Part shown: positions 16,802 to 25,437 of the stretch, one piece after another
Numbering within the stretch: position 1 is the first letter of the stretch
Layout: each line of letters begins with the position of its first letter
Assembly: GCA_900110395.1 (NCBI GenBank)
Contig: FODP01000001.1
Span: 434,001 to 498,000 of the forward strand
Source: Rhodospirillales bacterium URHD0017
GTDB lineage: Bacteria > Pseudomonadota > Alphaproteobacteria > Reyranellales > Reyranellaceae
DNA length: 64,000 bases
Direction: 5' to 3'
Notes under the pieces: model-generated
The model's input: the letters and a program-made list of their open reading frames with translations, nothing else
The model's database searches: none
Told to the model about the DNA's origin: nothing
Translations under genes and position numbers: made by a program

Positions 16802-16852
16802 AGACGGCCTGAGGGGGAGCAATTCGTTGGCGGTCCGGCAGGGCGGCGCGTC

Positions 16853-18664
16853 GTGAAAGGCCGGCTCGTACATTCCGTCGTGCCGCTCTGTCTTGTCGTG
16901 CTGTTCATCCTGGGCTGCGACAGCCGCAGCGGCGGGCAGGGCACCGGCGGCGCGACGTTGTCCCAGCTCGCCGGCGGTGCGGCCGCCGACGAGAGCCAGG
17001 CCGGCTGGCTGGGCGAGCTTCTGGGCTACGTCGTGCTTCCCTTCCTCTGGGAAGGCGCCCTGCTGGCCGTGCAGATCTCCGCGCTGGCCATGGTCGGCGG
17101 TGTCTTCCTCGGCCTCGGCCTGGCGTTGATGCGCCTGTCGGCGCACGCGCCGATCCGGGCCTTCGCCTGGGTCTACATCTGGTTCGTGCGCGGCACGCCC
17201 CAGCTCCTGCAGCTGGTCTTCCTCTACGATGCCCTGCCCGGGATCGGCATCAAGCTCGATACCTTCACGACAGCGGTCATCGGTTTTGCCCTGAACGAGG
17301 CGGCATTCAGCGCCGAGATCATTCGCGGCGGCATCCTGTCGGTCAACCGCAACCAGACGGTCGCGGCGGCCTCGCTCGGCATGGGGCCGCTGCTGGCGCT
17401 GCGCCGCATCATCCTGCCGCAAGCCATGCGCGCCATCTTGCCCGGCATGGCCAACGACACGATCGGCATGATCAAGGGCACCTCCATTGCCTCGGTGATC
17501 TTCGTCAACGAGCTGACCTTCCGCAGCCAGCAGATCGTCGGCCAGAACTTCAAGTTCTTCACCGTCTTCGCCGCGGCCGGCATCATCTACCTGATGTTGA
17601 CCAGCGCCATCTCGCTGGCCCAGACCGCGCTGGAGCGGCGCTTCAACCACGAGCTCGAGCCATCGGCCGGCAGTGCATCGAGTTGGAAGCGATTCCTGGG
17701 TTGGGGATCGTCCTGGCTGCCGGGACGAATCGCCACCAAGGCCGCTCAGCCCGCTGCCGTCGACGCTACGCCGGCTCCCGCGGCGCCGCGGCCCGAGACG
17801 GCAGCCGAACGGTCGGCGCACGGGCTCCTCTGGCGCGAGCACCTGCTGGCAGCGAATGCCCCGCAGGACGGCGACGAGGGCCGGCCCTTCGTCGTCTGCT
17901 ACAACGTCTGCAAGTCCTATGGCGGCCGCGAGGTTCTGCGGAACCTCGATCTCACGGTGAAGCGCGGCGAGGTGGTGACGATCATCGGTCCCAGCGGCTC
18001 GGGCAAGAGCACGCTGCTTCGCCTCATCAATCACCTCGAGCATGTCGACTGGGGCGACATCCAGGTCGACGGCCGCTATGTCGGCTACGAGAAGTCCGGC
18101 GGCTCGATGCGTCCGATCCGCGATCTCGCCAGGGCGCGAGCCGATGCGCGCATCGGCATGGTGTTCCAGCACTTCAACCTGTTCAACCACCTCACTGCGG
18201 CCCAGAACATCAGCGAGGCGCCGATCCAGGTCTATCGCCAGGACCCAGGGAAGGCGCACGATCTCGCGCTCAGCCTGCTGGCCAGCGTAGGCCTCGGCCG
18301 CCATGCCGATCATCTGCCGCACCGGCTTTCCGGCGGCCAGCAGCAGCGCGTCGCCATCGCCCGGGCGCTCGCCATCTCGCCGCGCCTGATGCTGTTCGAC
18401 GAGCCGACCTCGGCGCTCGACCCGGAGCTGGTCGGCGAGGTGCTGGCGGTGATCCGCCGGCTGGCCGAGGCGGGCATGACGATGATCGTCGTTACTCACG
18501 AGATCCGCTTTGCGCGCGAGGTCGCCGACCGCGTGGTGTTCATGGACGAGGGGACGATCGTCGAGCAGGGCACGCCGGCCGAGGTGCTCGACAATCCGAA
18601 GGAGGAGCGCACCCAGCGCTTCCTGCGCATGGTCGAGCGCGAGGAGACGGCCGCCGATGCCTGA
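16853..18664 (+). CDS. Fused ABC permease and ATP-binding protein, amino-acid type
   Basis: 603 residues joining two normally separate subunits. Residues 50-275 are a HisMQ-type permease ([31 protein letters not shown], and the EAA-like loop [20 protein letters not shown]). Residues 276-345 are an Ala/Pro-rich linker. Residues 345-600 are the ATPase: Walker [10 protein letters not shown] (about 382-390), signature [15 protein letters not shown], Walker [14 protein letters not shown]. The GTG at 16853 precedes a membrane-inserting N-terminus. Two copies of one polypeptide would form the complete pump. Substrate unknown. Confidence 0.88.
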   Translation: MKGRLVHSVVPLCLVVLFILGCDSRSGGQGTGGATLSQLAGGAAADESQAGWLGELLGYVVLPFLWEGALLAVQISALAMVGGVFLGLGLALMRLSAHAPIRAFAWVYIWFVRGTPQLLQLVFLYDALPGIGIKLDTFTTAVIGFALNEAAFSAEIIRGGILSVNRNQTVAAASLGMGPLLALRRIILPQAMRAILPGMANDTIGMIKGTSIASVIFVNELTFRSQQIVGQNFKFFTVFAAAGIIYLMLTSAISLAQTALERRFNHELEPSAGSASSWKRFLGWGSSWLPGRIATKAAQPAAVDATPAPAAPRPETAAERSAHGLLWREHLLAANAPQDGDEGRPFVVCYNVCKSYGGREVLRNLDLTVKRGEVVTIIGPSGSGKSTLLRLINHLEHVDWGDIQVDGRYVGYEKSGGSMRPIRDLARARADARIGMVFQHFNLFNHLTAAQNISEAPIQVYRQDPGKAHDLALSLLASVGLGRHADHLPHRLSGGQQQRVAIARALAISPRLMLFDEPTSALDPELVGEVLAVIRRLAEAGMTMIVVTHEIRFAREVADRVVFMDEGTIVEQGTPAEVLDNPKEERTQRFLRMVEREETAADA

Positions 18665-18677
18665 GGCCGGGGGTGTC

Positions 18678-19340
18678 CTAGAAGGTCGGCGGTGTGTTGA
18701 CCCAGATCACGCGACAGCTTCGCCGTCCGCTGGCGCCGTAGGAATGGGGCAGGTCGGAGCGGAAGAAGAAGCTGCCGCCCTCGGCAATGACGTAGGTCTT
18801 GCCGCCGACGACCAGCTTCAGCTCGCCCTCGAGGACGTAGCCGACCTCCTCGCCGTCATGCTCGAAGGGGCCGCACATCTTGCGGTTGGCGGCGAGGGTG
18901 ATGACGAAGCCCTCGAGCAACCTCGTGTTGGCGAAGGGCACCAGATTCTCGGCGATACTGCCGTCGCCCTCGACGATGCCGCTGCCTGCCTGGCTTGGCC
19001 GTTCGCCGGGCTTGTAGACCACGCAGGGTTGCTCGTCGGCCTCCGCCAGCAGGGCGGCGACGCTGATGTCGAGCGCGCGGCACAGCCGGTGAAGCGTGGT
19101 GAGCGAAGGGTTCGCGCGGTCGTTCTCGATCCGCGAGAGCAGGCTGGCCGAGCATGCCGCGCCCCTGGCGAGATCGTGCAGGGTGAGCTGCTTGATGCGA
19201 CGGAAGTAGCGCAGGCGGCGGCCGATGGCAGGAAGATCGTCCGCCGGACGAGCCGCCGTGTCGGGAGGCGCACGGCGCGTCGAAGCCCTCGGTGGCACGG
19301 CCCGAGGCTTCACGACAAGGGCGGATCGGCTCGACGCCAT
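18678..19340 (-). CDS. XRE-type regulator with C-terminal cupin domain
   Basis: 220 residues. A disordered Arg/Pro-rich tail (1-40) leads to a helix-turn-helix of the XRE type (IGRRLRYFRRIKQLTLHDLA then SASLLSRIENDRANPSLTTLHRL, about 40-95) and a cupin_2 domain (about 130-215; GEEVGYVLEGELKLVVG and GGSFFFRSDLPHSYGA). Such proteins sense a small catabolic ligand in the cupin. It is divergent from the PuuE-like gene, and the likely local regulator of the cluster. The ATG at 19340 is the first in frame without overlapping the divergent gene. Confidence 0.85.
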   Translation of the reverse strand: MASSRSALVVKPRAVPPRASTRRAPPDTAARPADDLPAIGRRLRYFRRIKQLTLHDLARGAACSASLLSRIENDRANPSLTTLHRLCRALDISVAALLAEADEQPCVVYKPGERPSQAGSGIVEGDGSIAENLVPFANTRLLEGFVITLAANRKMCGPFEHDGEEVGYVLEGELKLVVGGKTYVIAEGGSFFFRSDLPHSYGASGRRSCRVIWVNTPPTF

Positions 19341-19436
19341 TCTAAAGGATTCTCCTGTGGCCACTTTTGCCGCGTCCATACCCACTCTTGGAAGCAAACT
19401 CAATCGACTCCTTCCCCGTAACCGAGGTTGAGCGAT

Positions 19437-20366
19437 ATGCAACTGATGCCCGATGACGCAGAGCGTGACTTCGTCGGCTACGGCGCCACGCCGCCCGATC
19501 CGCGCTGGCCCGGCGGCGCCCGGGTGGCGATCAACATCAACCTCAACTACGAGGCCGGCGGCGAGCACAGCCTGCTCGAGGGCGATTCCGCTTCCGAGGG
19601 CATGCTGACCGATATCGGCTTTCCCGCCTACGAGGGCGTGCGCAGCCCGATGGTGGAATCGGTGTTCGAGTACGGCAGCCGCTGCGGCGTCTGGCGGCTG
19701 CTCCGCATCTTTGCCCGCTTCGGCGTTCCGATGAGCATCCTCGCCGTCGTGCGGGCTCTGGAACGCAATCCGGAAGTGGCGCGTGCCATGGTCGAGGCCG
19801 GCCACGAGATTGTCAGCCACGGCTATCGCTGGATCGACTATCACCACGTTCCCGAGGCGGTCGAGCGAGAGCACATCGCCAAGGCGGTGACAGGGCTGAC
19901 GCAGCTGACCGGCAGCCGTCCGCTGGGGTGGATGACCGGGCGCCCTGGCCCCAACACGCGACGCCTGCTGGCCGAGCATGGCGGCTTCCTTTACGACCGC
20001 GATTCACTTGGCGACGAACTGCCCTACTGGGTGGCCGTCGCCGGGCAGCCCCATCTCATCGTGCCCTATTCGTTCGAGACGAACGACAATCGCTTCGACC
20101 AGAACCATGGATTCAGCAAGGCCGACGATTTCTTCGCCTACCTGAAGGACGGCTTCGACTTGCTCTACGAGGAGGGTGCCGATCAGCCGAAGCTGATGTC
20201 GATCGCCATCCACGACCGGCTGGTCGGCCGGCCGGCGCGCGCCGTCGGCCTCATCCGCTTCCTCGAGTATGTGCGCAGCCGCGACAAGGTCTGGTTCTGC
20301 CGGGGCATCGACGTCGCGCGCCACTGGCGCCAGTACTTTCCGCCGCCGGCCGCCTTGCGGGTGTGA
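19437..20366 (+). CDS. Polysaccharide deacetylase family protein (PuuE/allantoinase-like)
   Basis: 309 residues. The pattern of PuuE-type cyclic amide hydrolases is seen: VAININLNYEAGGEHS (about 30-45), EYGSRCGVWRLLRIF (about 77-91), AGHEIVSHGYRWIDY (about 121-135) and GWMTGRPGPNTR (about 161-172). This subgroup hydrolyses allantoin-like or other amide C-N bonds rather than sugars. The ATG at 19437 is preceded by GAGG nine bases upstream; a TTG at 19428 is an alternative. It is divergent from the regulator and convergent with the RutA-like gene. Confidence 0.82.
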   Translation: MQLMPDDAERDFVGYGATPPDPRWPGGARVAININLNYEAGGEHSLLEGDSASEGMLTDIGFPAYEGVRSPMVESVFEYGSRCGVWRLLRIFARFGVPMSILAVVRALERNPEVARAMVEAGHEIVSHGYRWIDYHHVPEAVEREHIAKAVTGLTQLTGSRPLGWMTGRPGPNTRRLLAEHGGFLYDRDSLGDELPYWVAVAGQPHLIVPYSFETNDNRFDQNHGFSKADDFFAYLKDGFDLLYEEGADQPKLMSIAIHDRLVGRPARAVGLIRFLEYVRSRDKVWFCRGIDVARHWRQYFPPPAALRV

Positions 20367-20381
20367 CCGCGCCGCCCGCAG

Positions 20382-21446
20382 TCAGGCTACCAGCTTGTGG
20401 TCCTGGTACTTGCGCAGCGGCAGGACGTGATCGATGACCTTTTGCAGGTCGTTCTCGTAGTCGGGGAAGATGAAGCAGACGCCGGCGATGCCGCTTTCGA
20501 CCAGGCCGTCGAGATAGGCCGCCACGGTGGCGTAGGAGCCGGCGACATAAGGGATCGCCATGAAGGTCTGGACCGCGAGATCCTTGTAGGTGGCGCGCGA
20601 GAAATCCTGCCCGGCGTTGCCCGACCACTCGTTCAGGGCGGCGCGATCGCTTGTCTCGATGAAGTGGTCGCGCAACGCAAAGGCCGCTTCGTCGGTCTCT
20701 TCTGCGATCACCGTCAGCAGCACATAGGCGCCGACAGTCTTGCCGTGGGGCCGGGCCGCCGCTTCCAGCTTCTGGTTCAGGCGGGCGAGGTCGGCCAGGC
20801 TGTCGTCCTGGCCGCCCAGGAAGCTGTAGTCGGCATGCTCGGCCGTGAACTGGATGCCGCGGTCGGACTGGCCGGCGCAGACGATCGGGATGGTGCGCGA
20901 CGGCTGCGGCAGCGACTTGCAGTCCTCGAGCTTGAAGAAACGGCCGTCGTGCGACGTGCGGCCTGTGCCCCACAGCTTGCGCAGCACCTCGAGGTATTCC
21001 GCCGCATAGTCGTAGCGGTAGCTGAAATACTCGTCTCCGCGCCACAGGCCCATCTGCAGGTATTCGAACTTGTTCCAGCCCGAGACGATGTTGACGCCGA
21101 ACCGGCCGTTGCTGATGTCGTCGATCGTCGTGGTCATCTTGGCGATGACCGCCGGGTGAATGGTGGGGATGGCGACCGAGGCGTAGAGCTCGATCCGCGA
21201 CGTCACCGCCGCGACCGCCGACATCAGCGAGAAGGATTCGAGGGAATAGTCCCAGTGGTTGGTGACGCCCCCGAAGCCGCGCCATTTTACCATGGAGAGC
21301 AGGAAGTCGAACCCCGCAGCCTCGGCGATCAGGGAGTTCTTCTTGTTGAGTTCCCAGGTCGGGAAATACTGGGGCGGCGCCTCGGTCGACATGATGCCGC
21401 CACCTTTGGCATTGGGGAGGAAGATTCCGAGCTCGAGGGCACGCAT
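20382..21446 (-). CDS. RutA-like flavin-dependent monooxygenase (LLM class)
   Basis: 354 residues, (beta/alpha)8 luciferase-like fold. The order of motifs follows RutA, the pyrimidine monooxygenase: LGIFLPNAKGG, FPTWELNKKNSLIAEAAGFD, LSMVKWRGFGG, NHWDYSLESFSLMSA, GRFGVNIVSGWNKFEYLQMG, SYRYDYAAEYLEVLRKLWGTG and IPIVCAGQSDRG. RutA opens uracil with FMN and O2. The other rut genes are absent here, so the substrate is probably a related N-heterocycle or amide, not uracil itself. The ATG at 21446 aligns with the family start. Confidence 0.82.
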   Translation of the reverse strand: MRALELGIFLPNAKGGGIMSTEAPPQYFPTWELNKKNSLIAEAAGFDFLLSMVKWRGFGGVTNHWDYSLESFSLMSAVAAVTSRIELYASVAIPTIHPAVIAKMTTTIDDISNGRFGVNIVSGWNKFEYLQMGLWRGDEYFSYRYDYAAEYLEVLRKLWGTGRTSHDGRFFKLEDCKSLPQPSRTIPIVCAGQSDRGIQFTAEHADYSFLGGQDDSLADLARLNQKLEAAARPHGKTVGAYVLLTVIAEETDEAAFALRDHFIETSDRAALNEWSGNAGQDFSRATYKDLAVQTFMAIPYVAGSYATVAAYLDGLVESGIAGVCFIFPDYENDLQKVIDHVLPLRKYQDHKLVA

Positions 21447-21494
21447 GATCGGGCAACAATCTTTCGCAAGTTGAGCGGCAATCGCCGGAAGCTG

Positions 21495-21528
21495 TGCAAG
21501 GACCTTGCCAATGTGCAAACGAGTTGCA
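21495..21528. promoter_or_regulatory. TGCAA/TTGCA dyads upstream of the RutA-like gene
   Basis: Two dyads: GCAAG-GAC-CTTGC (21496-21508, perfect) and TGCAA-ACGAG-TTGCA (21514-21528, perfect five-base arms). They lie 50-80 bases upstream of the ATG at 21446 on the minus strand. The half-sites match those at 15654-15772, which suggests one regulator for both promoters. Confidence 0.45.
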
Positions 21529-21611
21529 TGAAGATCAAAAAGTAGGCGTTCGGCCACGACGCGTGCAGACGCGCGCGTCCTGGAAGCGCGGCCGCCCCGG
21601 GTGGGCTTGGA

Positions 21612-22907
21612 TCAGAACGCCAGCAGGTTGTCGCGGAAGAGCTTGTGCGGATAGCCGTCGCGGATCAGGCCGCGGCGCTTCAGGGCGGGAGCAAGGCCAT
21701 CGGTAATCTCGCTGATGGTGCGGCGAGTCACGCCGTCGGTGATCATGAAGCCGTCGCCGCCCATTTCCTGCGCCGCCTCGCCCATTTCGGCGGCGACGCT
21801 GTCGGGCGTGCCGACGAAATCGATGCCGCCGCTCGCCGGATCGGTCACCATCTCGCGCAGCGTTTCCTTGCCGGTGCCACTCGTCAGCAGCGTGGTGAGG
21901 CCGCGCGAGGCGTTGGTCTGGACGGCGCCCAGCGGCTCGTCGAGGGGAAATCGGGAGAAATCCACGCCGCTCAGGAAGGAGAGCCGCGCCAGACCGGCCT
22001 GCAGGTCGCCGGCGCGCGCCGCATCGGCGCGCTCCTTCCTGGCCTTGGCGTCTCCCATGGTCTCGCCAAGCACGACGCTCATCGAAAACATCACCTTGCA
22101 ATCGTCGGGATTGCGACCGTGCCCTGCCATGCGGATGCGCACGTCATCCCGGTAGCGCTTCGCCTCCGCCGGGCCGCGGGCCACGGCGACGATGGTGTCG
22201 GCATGCTTCGAGGCGAAGGCACGCCCGGCGGGCGACAGGCCGGCCTGGCAGATCACCGGCCGGCGTTGCGGGCCGGGCGGCATGTTGAGCGGGCCGCGCG
22301 ACTTGAAATACTTGCCGACGAAGTCGATGGGATGGACCTTGCGGTAATCGGCATACATGCCGCTTTCCGGGTCGGCCACGACGGCGCCCGGCTCCCACGA
22401 CTGCCAGAGCTTGTCGACGACCTGGATCCACTCGTCGGCGATCTCGTAGCGCAGGTCATGTTCATGATGGCGCTCGAGACCGAAATTCTGCGCCGTCCGG
22501 TCGTTGTGCGCTGTCACGAGATTGAGCCCGACCCGGCCCTTGGTCAGGTGATCCAGGGTCGCGCCCAGACGCGCCGCCAGGTAGGGCGGGTAGAAGCCCG
22601 TGGTCATGGTGGCGACGATGCCGAGATAGCTCGAGCCCTGTGCCAGCAAGGGCACCAGCGGCATCGGATCGTGCTTGGGAACTGTCGAGGCGTTGTGCAG
22701 GTACCATTCCGGCGAGCCCTGGTAGGCATCAGGCACGAACGAGCCGTCTTCGATCATCACATAGTCGAAGCAGGCGCGTTCCATCGCCCGCACGAGGTCG
22801 ATGTAGATGTCGGGCTGCATGTAGTCGGTGCCGATCGTCCCCGACCATGGCTGGTTCCACGCATGTACCGAATAGCCCCGGCCGATGAACCAGCCCATGT
22901 GAAACAT
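21612..22907 (-). CDS. NtaA/SnaA/DszA-type flavin-dependent monooxygenase (LLM class)
   Basis: 431 residues, typical length for the NtaA/SnaA/SoxA/DszA family. Seen: an N-terminal WNQPWSG, MERACFDYVMIEDGSFVPD (about 41-59), TMTTGFYPPYLAARLGATLDHLTKGRVGLNLVTAHND (about 99-135) and VICQAGLSPAGRAFASKHAD (about 220). These enzymes use reduced flavin from a separate reductase to oxidise chelators, sulfones or heterocycles. No flavin reductase is seen nearby. The ATG at 22907 aligns with the family start. Stands upstream of, and in the same direction as, the RutA-like gene. Confidence 0.85.
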   Translation of the reverse strand: MFHMGWFIGRGYSVHAWNQPWSGTIGTDYMQPDIYIDLVRAMERACFDYVMIEDGSFVPDAYQGSPEWYLHNASTVPKHDPMPLVPLLAQGSSYLGIVATMTTGFYPPYLAARLGATLDHLTKGRVGLNLVTAHNDRTAQNFGLERHHEHDLRYEIADEWIQVVDKLWQSWEPGAVVADPESGMYADYRKVHPIDFVGKYFKSRGPLNMPPGPQRRPVICQAGLSPAGRAFASKHADTIVAVARGPAEAKRYRDDVRIRMAGHGRNPDDCKVMFSMSVVLGETMGDAKARKERADAARAGDLQAGLARLSFLSGVDFSRFPLDEPLGAVQTNASRGLTTLLTSGTGKETLREMVTDPASGGIDFVGTPDSVAAEMGEAAQEMGGDGFMITDGVTRRTISEITDGLAPALKRRGLIRDGYPHKLFRDNLLAF

Positions 22908-22946
22908 TGATCAACCTCGATCGGAAAGCCGCCCGGCTTGCGGTTT

Positions 22947-22962
22947 CCATGCGGTAGCATGG
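22947..22962. repeat. Small palindrome between penicillin acylase and NtaA-like genes
   Basis: CCATGC-GGTA-GCATGG, perfect six-base arms, 30 bases after the stop of the penicillin acylase gene and 40 before the NtaA-like ATG (minus strand). It could be an operator or a weak terminator stem; there is no T-run. Confidence 0.4.
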
Positions 22963-22992
22963 AGCATGCCATCGCCGAAGCGATGCGCCTTG

Positions 22993-25434
22993 CTATCGAG
23001 TGGGCGGCGCCAACGTTATCGTGCCCACGGCGCTGCGGCCGAGCTCGGCGCGGCTGCCGGCGATCTCGATGTAGCTCAGGCTCTGCCAGCGCTGGACGAA
23101 GTTGCGGGCCCACGGCGACAGCATGTTGCCCGACTGGCCGAGCGGCATGGCGAAGCGGCTGTTGTCGAGGTCGCTGAAGTCGTAGACGCCGCGATAGCCT
23201 GCGCCATGGATGGCCTCGAACGGCCGGCTGCCGCGGTAGGAGGGCTGGGCCCGGTTCAGTGTCTGCGCCCCGCCGTCGGAGGGGAAGCGCACGGAGGCGA
23301 TGTCGCGCAGGAGCGGCACGGCGTCGAACAGTGGATGGCGATGAGCGGCGTCGTGCTCGATGCCCCATTGCCAGCTCTCGATGTCCGGCCCCTGCCGGCG
23401 GCTGATCCAGGCGAGCGCGCGATCGAGCGCCAACGCAATGGCGTCGTCGCAAGTCTCGGTCTGGCGCGTGCCGCCGTCGTCGCACCAGCCCGGCTTCTCC
23501 GCGATGATGCGCAGCATCAGCGGCACGTCCGGCGTCGCCATCGACTGGAAGAGCTCTTCGCCCAGCTCGTCGGCCAGGATGCCGCGCTGCAGTTCCCAGA
23601 TCCACGCCGTGTAGATCAAGGGCTCGGGACGGCTCGCCAGCATGAAGCGATTCCAGCTCTTCAGCATGGCGTGCGCCCTGGCGGCGCGCGCATTGCGCGG
23701 CGCCCCCTTCAGCAGCACCGGCAGCATGTCGTCGGCGTCGAGCGTGCGGTTGTCGGCCTGCATGACGATCATGCCGTAGACCGGGTGGCGCTCGACCTCG
23801 CGCAGGAGCTGGTTGGCGCGGCGCTGGCGATAGGGATCGCCCCAGTCGCGGCTGATGAAGTGCCGATAGTCGTCAGGCACCAGGCGGGCGTTGGCGTTGA
23901 CGATGATACCGCTCGGCGGATTGTAGAGCCGCGGCAACTCGTCGAACGGCACGAAACCCGCCCAGTCGAACTCCGACGTCCAGCCCGGCACCGGCATCGA
24001 GCCGTCGCCCTTGCGCCGGATCGGCACGCGGGCGGGCGCTATCAGCCCGACGTTACCCGCGGTGTCGGCATAGACCATGTTCTGCATCGGCGAGACGATG
24101 CGCCGGGCGGCGGCCTGGAACTCTTCCCAGTTCTGCGCCAACCCGAGGCGGCCGAAGCCCTCGGCCGAGGTGTCGGCGCCGTCCAGCGCCGTCGCCTGCA
24201 GGGCGAGCACGTGGCCTTGGGGGGTGAGGTCTTCGTTGCCGGCGCGCCGGATGAAGTCGTCGATCACCGGGCCGTGCCGCGTCTCGCGCACGCGCATGGT
24301 GATCGGCTCGCCCCAGCGCACGTTGATCGTCTCCTCGCGTACGGTGAACGGGCGCGGGCCGTCGGGCGTGATGTAGCGGTTGGGATCGGTCGGATCGACG
24401 CGCTCGATGAAGAGGTCCTGGCTGTCGAGATTGGTGGTGGTGAAGCCCCAGCCGATCGTGCCGTTGTGACCCAACACGACGGCCGGCGAGCCGGGCGAGG
24501 TTGCGCCGCGGATGTCGAAGCCCGGCCCCACCAGCCGCGCCAGGTACCAGGTGCCGGGAAAACCCAGCGCGAGGTGTGGATCGTTGGCGAGCAGGGGCTT
24601 GTCGGAAACCGAATGGGCGCCCGACAGCACCCATTCGTTGGAGGCCTCGCGCTTGCGCGTGGCGATGTTGTCGGTTTCGCGATAGAGCCGGTCGAGGTCG
24701 GTGCGCTTCAGCGCCTCGGTGGCCATCGAGAGCGTGGCGTCTTGGCTGTCGCCGACCGGTTCGATCAGGAACTTCACCGTGTCCGTGCCGATCTTGCGCG
24801 CCAGCCGGAGCCGCAGCAGCTCGGCGCGCCAGTTGCCGTCGAGGCCGAGCGCCATCAGCTTGGCCCACACCAGCGAATCGGCCGCCCGCCACGGCTCGGG
24901 CTTGTAGGAGCCGCCCGACAGCAGCTTGATCAACGTGAGCTCGAGGCCGAACTGCTGATCGTCGTCGTTGATCCAGGCATTAACGCCGGCGGCATAGGCG
25001 TCGATGATGCCGCGCATGCCGGGCGACAGCGCGTTCAGGCTCTCGGTCGCGCGACGATAGAGGCCAAGCCCGCGCATGGTGCGGTCGGTGTCGATCAGGC
25101 CAGAGCCGATTAGGCGCGGCGGCAACAGCTCCGACAGCCGGCCCTGGCCCAGCCGGCGCAAAAGCTCCATCTGCCAGAAGCGGTCCTGGGCGTGGACGTA
25201 GCCGAGGCCGAAGGCGGCATCCTCGAGCGAGCCCGCGATGATGTGCGGCACCGCGTTCTTGTCGCGCAGGATCTCGACCGGTGCCTTGAGGCCCGCGGCT
25301 TCGATATGGCCGCTGTACGACGGCAGCGCCCCGCGCACCTGGAAGAAGGCGCCGGTCAGGAACACCAGGATCGCAAGCGCAGTGCCGGCCACGACCTTCG
25401 CGAGGCCAGCGGCGAGCCGGGCAAGCCGCCGCAC
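22993..25434 (-). CDS. Penicillin acylase (penicillin amidase) family protein
   Basis: 813 residues, made as a precursor. A signal/anchor helix (about 8-30) leads to the periplasm. The N-terminal domain has RDKNAVPHIIAGSLEDAAFGLGYVHAQDRFWQMEL (about 58-92). The Ntn nucleophile is the Ser of SNEWVLSG (about 265), where self-cleavage would free the beta chain; ANDPHL and GHNGTIGWGFTTTN (about 285-335) follow as in the family. Members cleave amides of beta-lactams or acyl-homoserine lactones. It lies three bases after the CaiB-type gene. Confidence 0.87.
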   Translation of the reverse strand: MRRLARLAAGLAKVVAGTALAILVFLTGAFFQVRGALPSYSGHIEAAGLKAPVEILRDKNAVPHIIAGSLEDAAFGLGYVHAQDRFWQMELLRRLGQGRLSELLPPRLIGSGLIDTDRTMRGLGLYRRATESLNALSPGMRGIIDAYAAGVNAWINDDDQQFGLELTLIKLLSGGSYKPEPWRAADSLVWAKLMALGLDGNWRAELLRLRLARKIGTDTVKFLIEPVGDSQDATLSMATEALKRTDLDRLYRETDNIATRKREASNEWVLSGAHSVSDKPLLANDPHLALGFPGTWYLARLVGPGFDIRGATSPGSPAVVLGHNGTIGWGFTTTNLDSQDLFIERVDPTDPNRYITPDGPRPFTVREETINVRWGEPITMRVRETRHGPVIDDFIRRAGNEDLTPQGHVLALQATALDGADTSAEGFGRLGLAQNWEEFQAAARRIVSPMQNMVYADTAGNVGLIAPARVPIRRKGDGSMPVPGWTSEFDWAGFVPFDELPRLYNPPSGIIVNANARLVPDDYRHFISRDWGDPYRQRRANQLLREVERHPVYGMIVMQADNRTLDADDMLPVLLKGAPRNARAARAHAMLKSWNRFMLASRPEPLIYTAWIWELQRGILADELGEELFQSMATPDVPLMLRIIAEKPGWCDDGGTRQTETCDDAIALALDRALAWISRRQGPDIESWQWGIEHDAAHRHPLFDAVPLLRDIASVRFPSDGGAQTLNRAQPSYRGSRPFEAIHGAGYRGVYDFSDLDNSRFAMPLGQSGNMLSPWARNFVQRWQSLSYIEIAGSRAELGRSAVGTITLAPPTR

Positions 25435-25437
25435 TGA

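Noticed and set aside
15911-18499. 862-codon minus-strand open frame
   Set aside because: It is antisense to the binding protein and the fused ABC gene, rich in Arg/Gln/His/Asp, and has no domain. High-GC coding sequence commonly leaves such long shadow frames.
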